The translations under genes and the position numbers were made by a program. A stretch of 64,000 nucleotides of DNA from Gimesia chilikensis (lineage in GTDB: Bacteria; Planctomycetota; Planctomycetia; Planctomycetales; Planctomycetaceae), in contig NZ_VTSR01000005.1 of the NCBI RefSeq assembly GCF_008329715.1, forward strand, positions 496,001 to 560,000, given 5' to 3'. This document shows positions 34,196-45,724 of this stretch, in pieces. A model generated the notes under the pieces. It had not been told where the DNA came from and did not search any database. It was given only the letters and a program-made list of their open reading frames with translations. Position 1 is the first letter of the stretch, and each line of letters opens with the position of its first letter.

Positions 34196-34606
34196 CTATT
34201 TCAGATCGAACGTAAATTCATTCGTACCGGCTTTGACGTCAGCCTTGAGAGGACTTTCCTGTAGCGACCGATACTGTTTGGGAATGTTTGGATACTCTTT
34301 TTTAGGAATCGGGTTATCCGGAGTTCCTTCGGGGGGAGTCACGGAGACAGAATAATTTCCCAGCACGACTTCCTGCAGTTCGACCTGCCCGGATTCGTTC
34401 AGGGTGCCCATAGCACCTTCGCCTTTGCCGGTCATCATCAGCCGCACATCTCCCTCTGTCACGGGGGAACCGTTGTGGGTAATGGTAATTGTGACTTCGG
34501 CTTTTTTCTTACCTTCTTCCGCCCCACCACATCCAGCCAGGGTGGTCACGACAGTCAGCAGCATGACAGCAAGGAACGCGTTCGGCATCTCAAATCGCTG
34601 TAACAT
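34196..34606 (-). CDS. Small lipoprotein with carboxypeptidase-regulatory-like beta domain
   Basis: The 136-residue protein has a lipoprotein signal (FLAVMLLTVVTTLAGC, Cys near residue 26) followed by GGAEEGKKKAEVTITITHNGSPV and a beta-sandwich-like body (GDVRLMMTGKGEGAMGTLNE, GNYSVSVTPPEGTPDNPIP), like the transthyretin-like domains of planctomycete exported proteins. Such small lipoproteins commonly follow DUF1559 pilin-like genes in this phylum, as here. A terminator-like hairpin separates the two. The start ATG 34606 has AGGATC upstream; a second ATG six codons later is possible. Function is unknown. Confidence 0.82.
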   Translation of the reverse strand: MLQRFEMPNAFLAVMLLTVVTTLAGCGGAEEGKKKAEVTITITHNGSPVTEGDVRLMMTGKGEGAMGTLNESGQVELQEVVLGNYSVSVTPPEGTPDNPIPKKEYPNIPKQYRSLQESPLKADVKAGTNEFTFDLK

Positions 34607-34653
34607 AATTTCAATTGATCCTGTTATATAAATCAGTTTAAGTCAGCAAGAGG

Positions 34654-34684
34654 AAAGCCCCCGATCCGGATGACCGGGGGCTTT
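34654..34684 (-). terminator. Strong hairpin between the DUF1559 gene and the lipoprotein gene
   Basis: AAAGCCCCCG and its exact complement CGGGGGCTTT enclose an 11-base loop, a very stable stem. Leftward, it is followed by CCTCTTGC rather than a clean T-tract, and rightward by CGCATTG. It lies 46 bases past the DUF1559 stop, so it may end or attenuate that transcript before the lipoprotein gene. Confidence 0.6.
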
Positions 34685-34729
34685 CGCATTGTATCGCGGG
34701 TCAGCATTCAAATCTTCCTGAACGGTCGA

Positions 34730-35749
34730 TTAGAATTCCCCCAGGACCTGGCCATCCTTCTTGGAACAGAGATTTGCCAGGGTTCCGAAATCGAGGTTAT
34801 CCGAAACAAATCTGACAGCACCATCAGCCAGCAGCACGTGTGTACCGCCGGTATGATAAGAGCCCAGAATCGTGTTCGCACCATAGGTCCGATACGCTTC
34901 ACTGCCGGCACTGGTATTCCAGAAACTGTTCACAGAATACATGACGGTGGTCGTTCCCGATCCCCAGACGTTGGAACCGTTGGACCAGGAAGTCACTTTA
35001 GAGGAAGGACCGATACCACTCCAGCCGCCATAGTAGTTCGAACGGCTGTCCTGGTTATTTACCTGACCAGACTGTTCGCCGACGATGACTGTGTTGGAGG
35101 TTCCATCCTTAATGTCACGGATGCGGAAGCTCTCATTAGGAGCCAGCAGACCGTTATTACAGAACGTTCCGTTTCCATAACCGGCTCCAGATGCAGAACA
35201 GGTGCTGGTTGTACCAGAGGGATCCGGTGTCGCACCGGCGATACCGACATAGTCCATGGTCTGTCCCAGATCGTAGTTGTTCTTCACGTTCGCACTGTCG
35301 TTAGCATTGTTTCCATGAGGACTGGAAGGACAGTTGTAGACAGGAACGCGTAATGTCTTCAGCACTTCGTTGGAACCAGCACCGGAACCATAACCGTATG
35401 ATCCACCACTGTTCTGCGAAGCGAAGCCACCGACAGTGGTGCTCACTTCAAAGTTCATCTGGTTGTAAGCGGGAGCCTGATCCAGGAAGGGCAGCAGAGG
35501 CACACGCCAGTTCGGGCGGTAGTAAGGGCTCTGCTCACCAATGGGGAAGCGCAGGTAGGCATCGTGGTAGTTATGCAATGCCAGCCCGAGCTGCTTCAGG
35601 TTGTTTTTACACGTACTGCGACGTGCTGCTTCACGTGCCTGCTGAACAGCGGGCAGAAGAAGCGCGATTAAGATAGCAATAATGGCAATCACGACCAATA
35701 ACTCGATCAGCGTGAAACCACGTTTGCGTACATTGTGCCTGCAAAACAT
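34730..35749 (-). CDS. DUF1559 type IV pilin-like protein
   Basis: The 339-residue protein carries a class III/type IV prepilin signal: [37 protein letters not shown], with cleavage before Phe in G-FTLIE and Glu at mature position 5, so it should be processed by a prepilin peptidase and inserted or assembled by a type II/IV machine. The C-terminal domain is the planctomycete-specific DUF1559 with [17 protein letters not shown] near the front, [16 protein letters not shown] in the middle and [17 protein letters not shown] near the end. Planctomycetes have many copies per genome; their role is unresolved, possibly pseudopilins. The upstream 640 bp has no gene. Confidence 0.96.
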   Translation of the reverse strand: MFCRHNVRKRGFTLIELLVVIAIIAILIALLLPAVQQAREAARRSTCKNNLKQLGLALHNYHDAYLRFPIGEQSPYYRPNWRVPLLPFLDQAPAYNQMNFEVSTTVGGFASQNSGGSYGYGSGAGSNEVLKTLRVPVYNCPSSPHGNNANDSANVKNNYDLGQTMDYVGIAGATPDPSGTTSTCSASGAGYGNGTFCNNGLLAPNESFRIRDIKDGTSNTVIVGEQSGQVNNQDSRSNYYGGWSGIGPSSKVTSWSNGSNVWGSGTTTVMYSVNSFWNTSAGSEAYRTYGANTILGSYHTGGTHVLLADGAVRFVSDNLDFGTLANLCSKKDGQVLGEF

Positions 35750-36392
35750 AAAAGTTTCCTTTAGAAATAAAATAGAGATATAACAACAAGGACGTAGAGA
35801 ACGTTTCTTTCTTTAAGCATCAAAAACAGATGAGGCAGGACTCATGGGCAGGATCACACGAGTTTCTAAACTCAATTGTGAGGTAGCTGTGGAAGGACAT
35901 CAGTACTCAAACCTGTGTCAGTCGTTTTTAGACGATCGACGAAGCTCCTGAAACTAACATAAACACTCTGCAATGATAATAAACAAACGATTGACATGTA
36001 AAGTATGCGAATTCTATGCCAAACATCACCAGGGCCGACTTCCTGCTCGAAATTAGAAGTTGAGCTATGTCGTCAACCGGCTGACTGTGGAGAACACACT
36101 TCGGATCGCTCTAATTTTTACAAGTCGAAATTGATTGAGAAATCACTCTTTAGATTTGATTTCCCCTCGCGGATCGCTCACTATGAATCTAACCCGCAGG
36201 AGACGGGAAGAGTGTCTCTTTTATTAATATTTTTTAAATATTCTGCACAGAAAATAGATCGTATCAATCACTCTTTGCGCAGTAAAACGGCACTCTGATA
36301 CAAAATCGGCTTGAAACATCATTGGAAAAACCTGTCCCCTGCTACCGAAATATCAAGCATAATCCACACGACTGTCATAAAAGGGAACCACT
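35750..36392. other. Divergent intergenic region between the DUF1559 and DUF1080 genes
   Basis: About 640 bp without a credible gene; the left part next to the DUF1559 start is AT-rich. Short frames in it have no domain, ribosome-binding site or signal. No hairpin or repeat stands out. Confidence 0.5.
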
Positions 36393-37175
36393 ATGCGCTA
36401 CACTTCTCTGGTCATTTGTATATCTATGTGTTTGACCACGCCTCTTGCAGTATCTACCGCCCAGGCAGATGTGGGGGTCTCCGCCCCGGCTCCCTCTGAT
36501 GCAGAAATCCTCCTGGATGGCAGTCGCGAAATGCTGGACCAGAAGTGGACCTATTGGAAAGGCCCTCGCTTCGGTTCCTCGCTCCCCATCAAATGGAAAG
36601 TCGTCGAAGACCCGATCGACAAGGGCACGGTGATCCAGTCAGATGATCCGGCTGCAGCCGGCGGAAAATTCGGCGCAGCGGATATTGTCACCAAACAGAA
36701 ATTCGGCGACTTCCGTCTGCATGTCGAATTTCTAGTGATGAAACCGGGCGGTAACAGCGGCGTCTATCTGCAGAATCGCTATGAAATCCAGATTCTGGAC
36801 GGCGACAAAACCAAACATGGAATGGGAGCCGTGATCAACAAAACCGAGTCCCCCTACCATGCTTACAATGGTACCGGTAAATGGAACGCTTACGACGTCA
36901 CCTTTCGAGCTGCTCGCTTCAAAGATGGCAAGCTGGTTGAGAAGCCGCTGGTCACGGTCTACTTCAACGGCAAGAAAGTCCACGAGAATGTCACGATCGA
37001 AAAAGTCTGGGGCGGCGCAAATTCCGGCCTGGACGGCGGCAATGACAACGGCTTTGGCATCACCGACCGACCGGGCGGAATCAAGCTGCAGTGCGAAGGA
37101 CATGACGTTCGTTTCCGAAACGTCTGGATCAAACCACTGGACTTGAAAACTGCCGACACGAACTTCCAGGAGTAA
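36393..37175 (+). CDS. Secreted DUF1080 (3-keto-disaccharide hydrolase-type) protein
   Basis: The 260-residue product has a Sec signal peptide (MRYTSLVICISMCLTTPLAVSTAQA-D). The mature part is a DUF1080 jelly-roll domain: LLDGSREMLDQKW, KFGDFRLHVEFLVMKPGGNSGVYLQNRYEIQILD, WNAYDVTFRAARF, VTVYFNGKKVHENV and GGIKLQCEGHDVRFRNVWIKPL. This concanavalin-like fold is shared with 3-keto-glycoside hydrolases and is highly expanded in planctomycetes, where it is linked to polysaccharide breakdown. Which sugar is bound is unknown. The gene ends 5 bp before the convergent PhoD-like gene. Confidence 0.93.
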   Translation: MRYTSLVICISMCLTTPLAVSTAQADVGVSAPAPSDAEILLDGSREMLDQKWTYWKGPRFGSSLPIKWKVVEDPIDKGTVIQSDDPAAAGGKFGAADIVTKQKFGDFRLHVEFLVMKPGGNSGVYLQNRYEIQILDGDKTKHGMGAVINKTESPYHAYNGTGKWNAYDVTFRAARFKDGKLVEKPLVTVYFNGKKVHENVTIEKVWGGANSGLDGGNDNGFGITDRPGGIKLQCEGHDVRFRNVWIKPLDLKTADTNFQE

Positions 37176-37180
37176 CGTGT

Positions 37181-38755
<1,575 letters not shown>

Positions 38756-38983
38756 GTTGAGCACTCCCTTGAAGAACAGTTCTGGATGTGAGAGGAAAAT
38801 ACATTCTATTGCTTAATCGCGCCGGTCCCAACTCAAATCGGCACAGAATTACCTTATTCGGCATTCACCCGTTGTTTTTGGAAAAACAGTTCAGAATCAA
38901 CTTGCCGTCTCTGAGCGTCTTTCTGCACAATGGAAGTCACAACCGATCAACTCTCATGAATAACCTATAACGAGAAACACATT

Positions 38984-39769
38984 ATGAAAACGCTCAAACT
39001 GATTCCGCTGCTGCTGCTCTGTCTGATCACCTTCTCACAGTCGGCCCTGGCCGAACAGGATGCCAAAGAAGCCTGGCAGAAACTGGTTCGCTCTCCTCGC
39101 TTCAATAAGCGCCCCGCGTTCCAATACGTCAAAAACAATCCTCAACTGCCGAACGTACTGCTCTATGGAGATTCCATTTCCATCGCTTATACCGATGCCA
39201 CTCGCGAGGCCCTCAAAGGTAAAGCCAACGTCTACCGTCTGTACTGCAACGGCGGCGATTCCTCTTCATTTATTGAGAAGATGAAAACGATGCACGCCAC
39301 CATGCAAAAAGACGACCTCACCGCCCCCTGGAAATTTGACTGGGACGTAATTCACTTCAACGTCGGGCTGCACGACCTGAAGTACATGAATGGCAAAAAG
39401 CTGGATCGGGTGAACGGCACCCAGGCGATTTCTCCCGCTGACTACGAAAAGAATCTGCGGGCCATCATCGCTTATCTCAAACAGCTGGCCCCCAAAGCCA
39501 AACTGATTTTCGCAACGACCACGCCCGTGCCCGAAGGAGAGCCGGGGCGGATCGCCGGTGACGCAGCGAAATACAACCAGATCGCATTGAAGGTCCTCAA
39601 GGACTATCCCGAAATTGCCGTCGATGACCTGTATGCTTTCACAAAGCCACAGCATGCCCAGTGGTGGACCAAACCGGGCAACGTGCACTTCAATACCGCC
39701 GGTGCCACCGCACAGGGGAAAGAGGTGGCCCGGGTCATCGAACAGCAACTCAAACCGAAACAGGATTAA
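38984..39769 (+). CDS. Secreted SGNH/GDSL-family hydrolase
   Basis: The 261-residue protein has a Sec signal (MKTLKLIPLLLLCLITFSQSALA-E). It carries the blocks of the SGNH esterase fold: block I LLYGDSIS with the nucleophile Ser near residue 62, a Gly in RLYCNGGDSS, HFNVGLHDLKY for the Asn block, and GNVHFNTAGATAQG near the end with the catalytic His; the Asp normally three residues before that His is Asn here. Carbohydrate esterase or lipase activity is likely and the substrate unknown. It is transcribed rightward and meets the pyruvyl-transferase-like gene 34 bp after its stop. Confidence 0.92.
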   Translation: MKTLKLIPLLLLCLITFSQSALAEQDAKEAWQKLVRSPRFNKRPAFQYVKNNPQLPNVLLYGDSISIAYTDATREALKGKANVYRLYCNGGDSSSFIEKMKTMHATMQKDDLTAPWKFDWDVIHFNVGLHDLKYMNGKKLDRVNGTQAISPADYEKNLRAIIAYLKQLAPKAKLIFATTTPVPEGEPGRIAGDAAKYNQIALKVLKDYPEIAVDDLYAFTKPQHAQWWTKPGNVHFNTAGATAQGKEVARVIEQQLKPKQD

Positions 39770-39803
39770 GCAATCCTGCCGGGCTCAACGGGATCCAGGT
39801 GAT

Positions 39804-41108
39804 CTATTGCTGATCCAGGATCTCTTTGATCTCCCCCATCATTTCCTTCGATCGTGTATTCACCGTGTGCATGGCCCGGTCCACCTTGGACTGGGACAGC
39901 GCCGGCTTGGCATCGATTTTCAGCAGGGCCCGGGTAATTTGTGAAGCGGGTTCATTGTCGATATCGAACAACCACTCCGACAGACCGATATCGCGGAACA
40001 TCCAGCGTTTGAGACCGTGACGGGCACTCGCCAGATGCATGACCGGAGTTCCCATCGACAACGCGATGATGCAGGAATGCGGCTCCATGGAGACAACGGC
40101 GATCGCCTGGGCATACACAGAAGCGGCCTCATCCACGTTCCAGAACGGATCGCGGTTGACCACGTAAGGCTTCACATCTTCCGGAAGCTGATCCAGAATC
40201 ATCTTCTGGGCATGGATGATTTCCTTATCGACTTCAGGTGCCAGCAGCACTTTTTTCTTCGTCGTGCGAACCCAGTCGGTGATGACCGCCCGCAGTTTTT
40301 TCGTCCAGAGTTCGTTCTGTGCGATGTCTTCCTTCGTCGGCTGGGTGGGGTTCATCACGGTCCCCTTTGTCGCTTTCAGCTTAGGGGTATTGCTGCGGAG
40401 TGTGACGGTGATAAATTCTTTCGGTTTCAAATCGTGGGCTTTGAGCCAGGCATTCGCTTTTTTATCATCACGAACATCGATACCAAAACAGCCATCCGGC
40501 CCGAAGGAGAGGGAAGGTGAAGTCACGCCGATCTTTCGCAGGTAATAAAACGATTCCACGTCACGGGTGTAAATCGCAGCCGCCCTGGAGAGCAGTTCGC
40601 TCATCTTCGCTTCATCTTCCGGTGCAAAACCATCGAAAGACTGTCCATACAGCACCAGCGGTTTATCGGTCGCAGTGCAGGCTTCAATAATGTAAATCGG
40701 CGGTGGCCAGAACTGGTTGAAGTGCATGCCGGAGTTATAGAGAAACAGGTCGCTTTCATCGAAGGCTTTCTGCATCTCAGGATTATTAGCTTTACCGCGT
40801 GCATTCATTTTCCCCTGCACGATATTCACCTTGGGAAACCGCTGTTTGAGCATCGCGGTGACTTCATCGGTGGTCCGGTGTAACCATAGATTGACTTTCA
40901 CGTCAGGCAGATACTCTTCCAGGTAACGCAGAGTTCCCGGCGTATGCCCAATGTCCCCGATGTTGACTGCCTGCCAGCCGGATCGCATGAAAATGGTTTT
41001 CTGTTTTGAATCATCCTCACCAGCTTCCAGTGCGGAAAGGGAAAACAGAGGGAGTGTTGCCAGCAGGATCAGCAGGCTTCGACGAGAGATGAAATCAGCA
41101 AAAGTCAC
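39804..41108 (-). CDS. Exported polysaccharide pyruvyl transferase-like protein
   Basis: The 434-residue protein begins with a Tat-like signal (SRRSLLILLATLPLFSLSALEAG). The body looks like the polysaccharide pyruvyl transferase (WcaK/CsaB-like) GT-B-related fold: a first domain with NIGDIGHTPGTLRYLEEYLPDVKVNLWLHR and SGMHFNQFWPPPIYIIEACTA, GVTSPSLSFGPDGCFGIDV, and a second domain with VSMEPHSCIIALSMGTPVMHLASARHG, which matches the family signature (SxRxHxxIxAxxxGxP). Family members add pyruvate to surface polysaccharides inside the cell; the export signal here is unusual for that activity, as seen in other planctomycete relatives. Confidence 0.85.
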   Translation of the reverse strand: MTFADFISRRSLLILLATLPLFSLSALEAGEDDSKQKTIFMRSGWQAVNIGDIGHTPGTLRYLEEYLPDVKVNLWLHRTTDEVTAMLKQRFPKVNIVQGKMNARGKANNPEMQKAFDESDLFLYNSGMHFNQFWPPPIYIIEACTATDKPLVLYGQSFDGFAPEDEAKMSELLSRAAAIYTRDVESFYYLRKIGVTSPSLSFGPDGCFGIDVRDDKKANAWLKAHDLKPKEFITVTLRSNTPKLKATKGTVMNPTQPTKEDIAQNELWTKKLRAVITDWVRTTKKKVLLAPEVDKEIIHAQKMILDQLPEDVKPYVVNRDPFWNVDEAASVYAQAIAVVSMEPHSCIIALSMGTPVMHLASARHGLKRWMFRDIGLSEWLFDIDNEPASQITRALLKIDAKPALSQSKVDRAMHTVNTRSKEMMGEIKEILDQQ

Positions 41109-41416
41109 GGGTGAGTTTCCTCCGGGCGAGTCAGTACAAAGTCGTTTTTGAGGCTGTCAATCAGACGCAAGGCTTCATCTTAACTGCTGTATAGAGCAGA
41201 TAAAATCGGCTCCCGATTATTTAAGTTTCTTTTTTGTGGTTCTGGACCTGTCTGCTCTACCAAAACATAAAAAATGACTGGTTCCGAGTTTGCCCATCCC
41301 GGTAGCAACCAGAAACCAGATAAATACTACTGAACTGTTGATAACAAGTCTGCTGTACGGTATGTTGAATTGATTCCAATAGAAGCGCACCCCAGATTGA
41401 AGCGGGAGAACTGAGT
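41109..41416. other. Intergenic region between the pyruvyl-transferase-like gene and a hypothetical gene
   Basis: About 308 bp without a credible gene. Frames on the minus strand here are extensions antisense to the next gene. No hairpin or repeat was noticed. Confidence 0.5.
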
Positions 41417-42451
41417 GTGTTTGAAATTGAGCCATCCAGATTTCTGAAGCAAAGTGCCAGACTGCTGTACTGGTGGCGGTTGAGCAGGATGATGGTCGCT
41501 GAAAAGCCTGACCCCCGCGTGTTCAAGACGGCTGAATCCTTTCTGGCAGATACTGCGAAAGAGGCCTACGATAATCTGCTCAAGCAAGGCAAACCCGTCT
41601 GGGGGAGTCTGGTCCAGGCGAATTCCATGATCTTTGAATGGGGCCAAGATAACCTGCCTGCTTCCTATATCTACTCTCCGGAAGAATACTTTGGGGACAA
41701 CCCGAACCACCTGCTGGAAATTTCCAACCGCATCTTCGAATTAAAAGGAACGCATACGGGTGATGCTGCCCTGGATGCCCTGGCAAACCGGATTACCGAC
41801 GAGCGGAAGGACAGTTTTTCCTACCCGGTTCCCTACCAGGTCACCGATGGCCATGAAGTTTACCTGACTTCGGTCATGCTCTTCCGCGAGTCTCTGCCAG
41901 AGGGGCGACTGACATCACGTCTGCTGCCTCTACTGGTAGACCCGCCCAACAACGGCCTCGCCCTCCCCCTGCCACTCATGTTCTGGTCGAAGAAAATGAT
42001 AGGGTACCTGGGACCTGGCATCCGGGGACAAATCAAAGAGGAAATCTGGAAAACGATCTGGCAGACGGAGGTCAGCCCCCCTGAGTTTCAGCCTGCACTG
42101 GGAGGCGATCGAGAGATCCATGACGATGAGATCGACTGGCTGATTGAAACACCACCTGTCAAAATCTCAGCGACAGCGCACCATGTTCTCAGAGATCACC
42201 TGCTCAGCGCCGGCCATCTGGCCATCGGCGCCATTCTGGTCTTTAAAGAGGAAGACGAGATCGGACTGTCACTGATGAAGCGGGGCGACAACGAACCCTG
42301 TGCAAAGTTCATGCTCGAAGATGTAATGTACTGTTTCCCTTCCGGACAGTTTAATGAGCGAGAAGGGGTGAAAATCGATTATCAAAACGGCCCCTTCCAA
42401 CGGGGGATGATCTTCGAAGAGATCTTCGCGGAAGCCCCGACCTTTCATTGA
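41417..42451 (+). CDS. Unrecognised cytoplasmic protein
   Basis: The 344-residue product matches no family I know. The start is a GTG with GCGGGAGAA upstream; ATGs at residues 25 and 26 are alternatives. It has no signal peptide or membrane segment. The N-terminal half is helical with many acidic residues (FKTAESFLADTAKEAYDNLLKQG); a central segment holds VYLTSVMLFRESLPEGRLTSRLLPLL, and the C-terminus contains HLLSAGHLAIGAILVFKEEDEIGL. The gene is alone between a leftward gene and the sigma-54 regulator that converges on it. Confidence 0.75.
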   Translation: MFEIEPSRFLKQSARLLYWWRLSRMMVAEKPDPRVFKTAESFLADTAKEAYDNLLKQGKPVWGSLVQANSMIFEWGQDNLPASYIYSPEEYFGDNPNHLLEISNRIFELKGTHTGDAALDALANRITDERKDSFSYPVPYQVTDGHEVYLTSVMLFRESLPEGRLTSRLLPLLVDPPNNGLALPLPLMFWSKKMIGYLGPGIRGQIKEEIWKTIWQTEVSPPEFQPALGGDREIHDDEIDWLIETPPVKISATAHHVLRDHLLSAGHLAIGAILVFKEEDEIGLSLMKRGDNEPCAKFMLEDVMYCFPSGQFNEREGVKIDYQNGPFQRGMIFEEIFAEAPTFH

Positions 42452-42510
42452 CGCGTGAAAGTGCAATGGCTGTTGCTTGAGAGAAGAGTGTGATACAGGC
42501 GGGGTCGAAA

Positions 42511-45500
42511 TCAGCCAATACCGTATTTTTTCAGCTTGCTGTAATACGTACTGCGGGGCATCCCCAGCATGCGGGCAGCCTGGGCTTTATTACCATCACA
42601 TTCCGCCAGCGCCTGCTTGAGTTGTTCCGGCTCGGAAAGCTGACGATCCGCCTGGCTCTCTGTGCCCGGGAAAGAGATCACCTCCACATCAGATAACGGG
42701 ATACGTCTCGATGGCTCAGATCGGACCTGTTTGGTTTCGATAACCCGCACCGGCATCCGCCTGTTTCCACTGACGAGATCTGCAGGCAAATCTTTCAACG
42801 TAATGACTTCTTCTTCAGCCAGCACGACCGCGCGCTCAATCACGTTTTCCAGCTGTCTGATATTACCCGGCCAGTCAGCACGCTCCAGCGCTTCGATGGC
42901 ATCGGGGTCGATATGTGAAATGCGTTTTCCCAGACGATGTGCGGTGCGTTTCAGGAAGTAGAATGCCAGTTCAAAAATGTCATCCCGTCGTTCGCGAAGT
43001 GGAGGCAGGGTAATGCTGATCACATTCAGACGATAGTATAAATCCTCACGGAACAGTCCCTCGGCAATTCGCTGTTCGAGGTTCTGGTGCGTCGCGGTAA
43101 TCAGCCGCACATCCACGTGCAGTGTTTCCGATCCCCCCACCCGTTCGAAGGCACGCTCCTGCAGAACCCGCAGCAGCTTGACCTGGGTATCGAGTGAAAT
43201 ATCTCCGATTTCATCGAGGAACAGAGTCCCCCCATTCGCCATTTCAAATCGGCCGACACGGTCTTCATGCGCCCCGGTAAACGCCCCTTTCACATGGCCG
43301 AACAGTTCGCTTTCCAGCAGACTGGGCGACAATGCCGCACAGTTCACCCGCACCAGCGGCTTCTCGTGACGCGAACTGTTTTCGTGAACCGCTTGAGCCA
43401 GGAGTTCTTTCCCGGTTCCGCTCTCGCCGCGAATCAGAACCGTCGATTCCGAATTGGCAACCTTACGCACGGTCTCCATCACCTGACGGATCGCCGGGCT
43501 GTTCCCCTTAATCAACCCCCGCTGCACAGCATGCGGTTCACTCCGTTCGGCAATTTCCTGCGAACTGGTTAACTCGGACTGCAATACAGAGACCAGTCGC
43601 CGTTGATCGTCGATTTTTTCTACCTTGATCCGCATCTCTTCATTGAGACGTCTGAGGTCCTGGTGAATCTTGGTACTGTGTAAAGCGATACTGGTGATCT
43701 GCCCCATGGCGTTCAGGAACGTCAGGTCTTCTGCAGAATAAGCACTGCCGGCAGTTCTCTGTCCCAGGGCCACGAAACCGGCAAACTCTCCATCCAACTC
43801 AAGATTATAAATGAAATCGAAGCCGATCAGCCGCAGCAGTTGCTGAGCGGGGGACGCCTCTTTCAACAGACCTGTCGCGACCCGCTGGAAGGCAAGCTCT
43901 TCTTCAAGGATTTCCAGTAGTTCCGCATTACAGGGAACCGTCGAGGGAGAATTCTCAATGTGAAACCCGGTCAACAGATCAAATTGCGTATGCTCCGGAT
44001 TCAACAGGTAGATGGCTGCACTTTTAACCTGAAGCACCTCGCGGCAGGAGGTGAGCATGCGGTCGGCAATCGAACGCTGATCCCCCAGGCGACCGACGGC
44101 GCGATTCATACGCTTCAGTGCTTTATCAAGCTGATATTTCTGACGGAAGAAACGCCTGTCGATGAGCCGTTGCACGCGGTCGCGCGACCAGAGCAACAGT
44201 GAGATCGCAAACAGCATTACCAGAAAGACGGAGATCGCCTGATTGGTGCTCGGCGTGCGATTCAACTGCGTTCCATAGAGCGACCCCAGGGAAATCACGG
44301 TCGCATACACAATTGAGATCCCCGCACTGACGACATAGAACAGCATCCCGCGGCTGATAATCTGATCGATCAGCATCAACCGGTACCGAATGATGCCCAC
44401 AACGAACGCAGCCATGAAGGAGACACTGGCCAGGAACATCGGAATCCCAGCGCCCCCCAGGGCGAACTGGGTCCGGTTAAATTCCGCCAGATAAAGTGAG
44501 TACCCCACGGGAATAATCGAGATCAACCCTGCCCAGGCAATCCATTTCAGCTGATTCCGCTCATAAGGATTCTGGCTCTTGAAATAATTATTGAGCAGCG
44601 CGCCCAGCGTCATCAGATAATAGATACCAGCCACACTGATATAACTGTAAACAGCCCAGCGCAGGACCGAAACCACCTGAAACACGAGCGGGGAATAATC
44701 CTGATTAGCCAGTTCCACGGAACCATCGCTGATGTGTGAGGTCAGACGCAGATAAATCAGACAGGCCAGGATCAGGGTGCAGGTCGCGACGGGCACGGAA
44801 TATATGGCACGCAAAAGACCAATGGGATATTGGGACAACCAGGGAATGGATCTTGGATACGTAATAAAGAAGTGGAGCGTAATCGCAGGCACCAGAACGG
44901 CCGCCAGGACAAACGGAATATTCAACGCCAGGGCACCGGCGATAATCCACCAGTTATAACCACCGATAAAAGCGACGAGGGTGATGATCCCCATCACAAA
45001 GAAGATTCGTGTGGTCCGGTCGAAGGGCCGCATCCAGTAGGCAAAAGCCCCGATCGCCAGAATGATCAGTTCCAGCGAAAACCAGAGCAATGAGATCGCG
45101 ACATCACCCGATGGAATCGCCTGAATCTGAACCCACGCCGACTTCAGTGTATAGGTCGGTGGACTATCGGCGTTATCAGTGCGGCTGTAAAACTCGACAT
45201 TGATAAACCGGTTGCCCTCCATTTCCACCATATAGGGCACATCATGTTCCGTGGGATCGGCCTGCGGACGAAGATGACCACCGGGAGGAAGCTTCATGTC
45301 GCGCAGTTTGCTGAGAACCTGAGAGAAATCGAGGAACGTCCGAATCGGATACTCGCCGATCTTCGTGAGAATGTCACCCGGTTTCGGAGGCGAAAAGGCC
45401 CCTTCCTTCTTGATGCTGGGAGTCGCTTTGATTTCGATCCCGTCAGGTCCCTCTTCCCCTGACTCAGACTGGACGCTATCCAGCATCGCCCGCAGACGCA

Positions 45501-45606
45501 GGTCTGGGCTGGTTGTAACGAAGCCTAATACGATCACACTATATACGACAGCCAGAATGCCGCCGGTGAAGAGAATAGCGCGTTCTTTGAATCCATGCTT
45601 TTTCAT
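42511..45606 (-). CDS. Membrane-embedded sigma-54-dependent transcriptional activator
   Basis: The 1031-residue protein joins a membrane sensor to a complete NtrC-type activator. Parts in order: one TM helix at about 10-32; a PDZ-like extracytoplasmic region near 70-120 (KPGDILTKIGEYPIRTFLDF); a bundle of about eight TM helices from 165 to 480; a GAF domain near 510-655; a short linker; an AAA+ domain with Walker A GESGTGKE at 727-734, GAFTGA at 774-779 and Walker B GGTLFLDEIGD at 792; and a Fis-type HTH at 990-1031 (GNKAQAARMLGMPRSTYYSKLKK). All residues needed to contact sigma-54 and hydrolyse ATP are present. It should sense an envelope or lipid-phase signal and activate genes directly. 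Two palindromes and a sigma-54-like promoter lie upstream. Confidence 0.95.
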   Translation of the reverse strand: MKKHGFKERAILFTGGILAVVYSVIVLGFVTTSPDLRLRAMLDSVQSESGEEGPDGIEIKATPSIKKEGAFSPPKPGDILTKIGEYPIRTFLDFSQVLSKLRDMKLPPGGHLRPQADPTEHDVPYMVEMEGNRFINVEFYSRTDNADSPPTYTLKSAWVQIQAIPSGDVAISLLWFSLELIILAIGAFAYWMRPFDRTTRIFFVMGIITLVAFIGGYNWWIIAGALALNIPFVLAAVLVPAITLHFFITYPRSIPWLSQYPIGLLRAIYSVPVATCTLILACLIYLRLTSHISDGSVELANQDYSPLVFQVVSVLRWAVYSYISVAGIYYLMTLGALLNNYFKSQNPYERNQLKWIAWAGLISIIPVGYSLYLAEFNRTQFALGGAGIPMFLASVSFMAAFVVGIIRYRLMLIDQIISRGMLFYVVSAGISIVYATVISLGSLYGTQLNRTPSTNQAISVFLVMLFAISLLLWSRDRVQRLIDRRFFRQKYQLDKALKRMNRAVGRLGDQRSIADRMLTSCREVLQVKSAAIYLLNPEHTQFDLLTGFHIENSPSTVPCNAELLEILEEELAFQRVATGLLKEASPAQQLLRLIGFDFIYNLELDGEFAGFVALGQRTAGSAYSAEDLTFLNAMGQITSIALHSTKIHQDLRRLNEEMRIKVEKIDDQRRLVSVLQSELTSSQEIAERSEPHAVQRGLIKGNSPAIRQVMETVRKVANSESTVLIRGESGTGKELLAQAVHENSSRHEKPLVRVNCAALSPSLLESELFGHVKGAFTGAHEDRVGRFEMANGGTLFLDEIGDISLDTQVKLLRVLQERAFERVGGSETLHVDVRLITATHQNLEQRIAEGLFREDLYYRLNVISITLPPLRERRDDIFELAFYFLKRTAHRLGKRISHIDPDAIEALERADWPGNIRQLENVIERAVVLAEEEVITLKDLPADLVSGNRRMPVRVIETKQVRSEPSRRIPLSDVEVISFPGTESQADRQLSEPEQLKQALAECDGNKAQAARMLGMPRSTYYSKLKKYGIG

Positions 45607-45675
45607 TTTGAGCGATTTCCAACAAGGGTGCGCCGGCTAGACATCAATGTCGATACATGTGTTGAACCAGTTTTT

Positions 45676-45696
45676 AGCGCCGAAATGTTCGGCGCT
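45676..45696. promoter_or_regulatory. Palindromic site 1 upstream of the sigma-54 activator
   Basis: AGCGCCGAA and its exact complement TTCGGCGCT are separated by ATG. The half-site TTCGGCGC is shared with the second palindrome 28 bp away. It begins 70 bp upstream of the activator start, so it could be an operator or enhancer. Confidence 0.6.
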
Positions 45697-45724
45697 GAAT
45701 GAAATCTGCTGACAACAATAGAGC

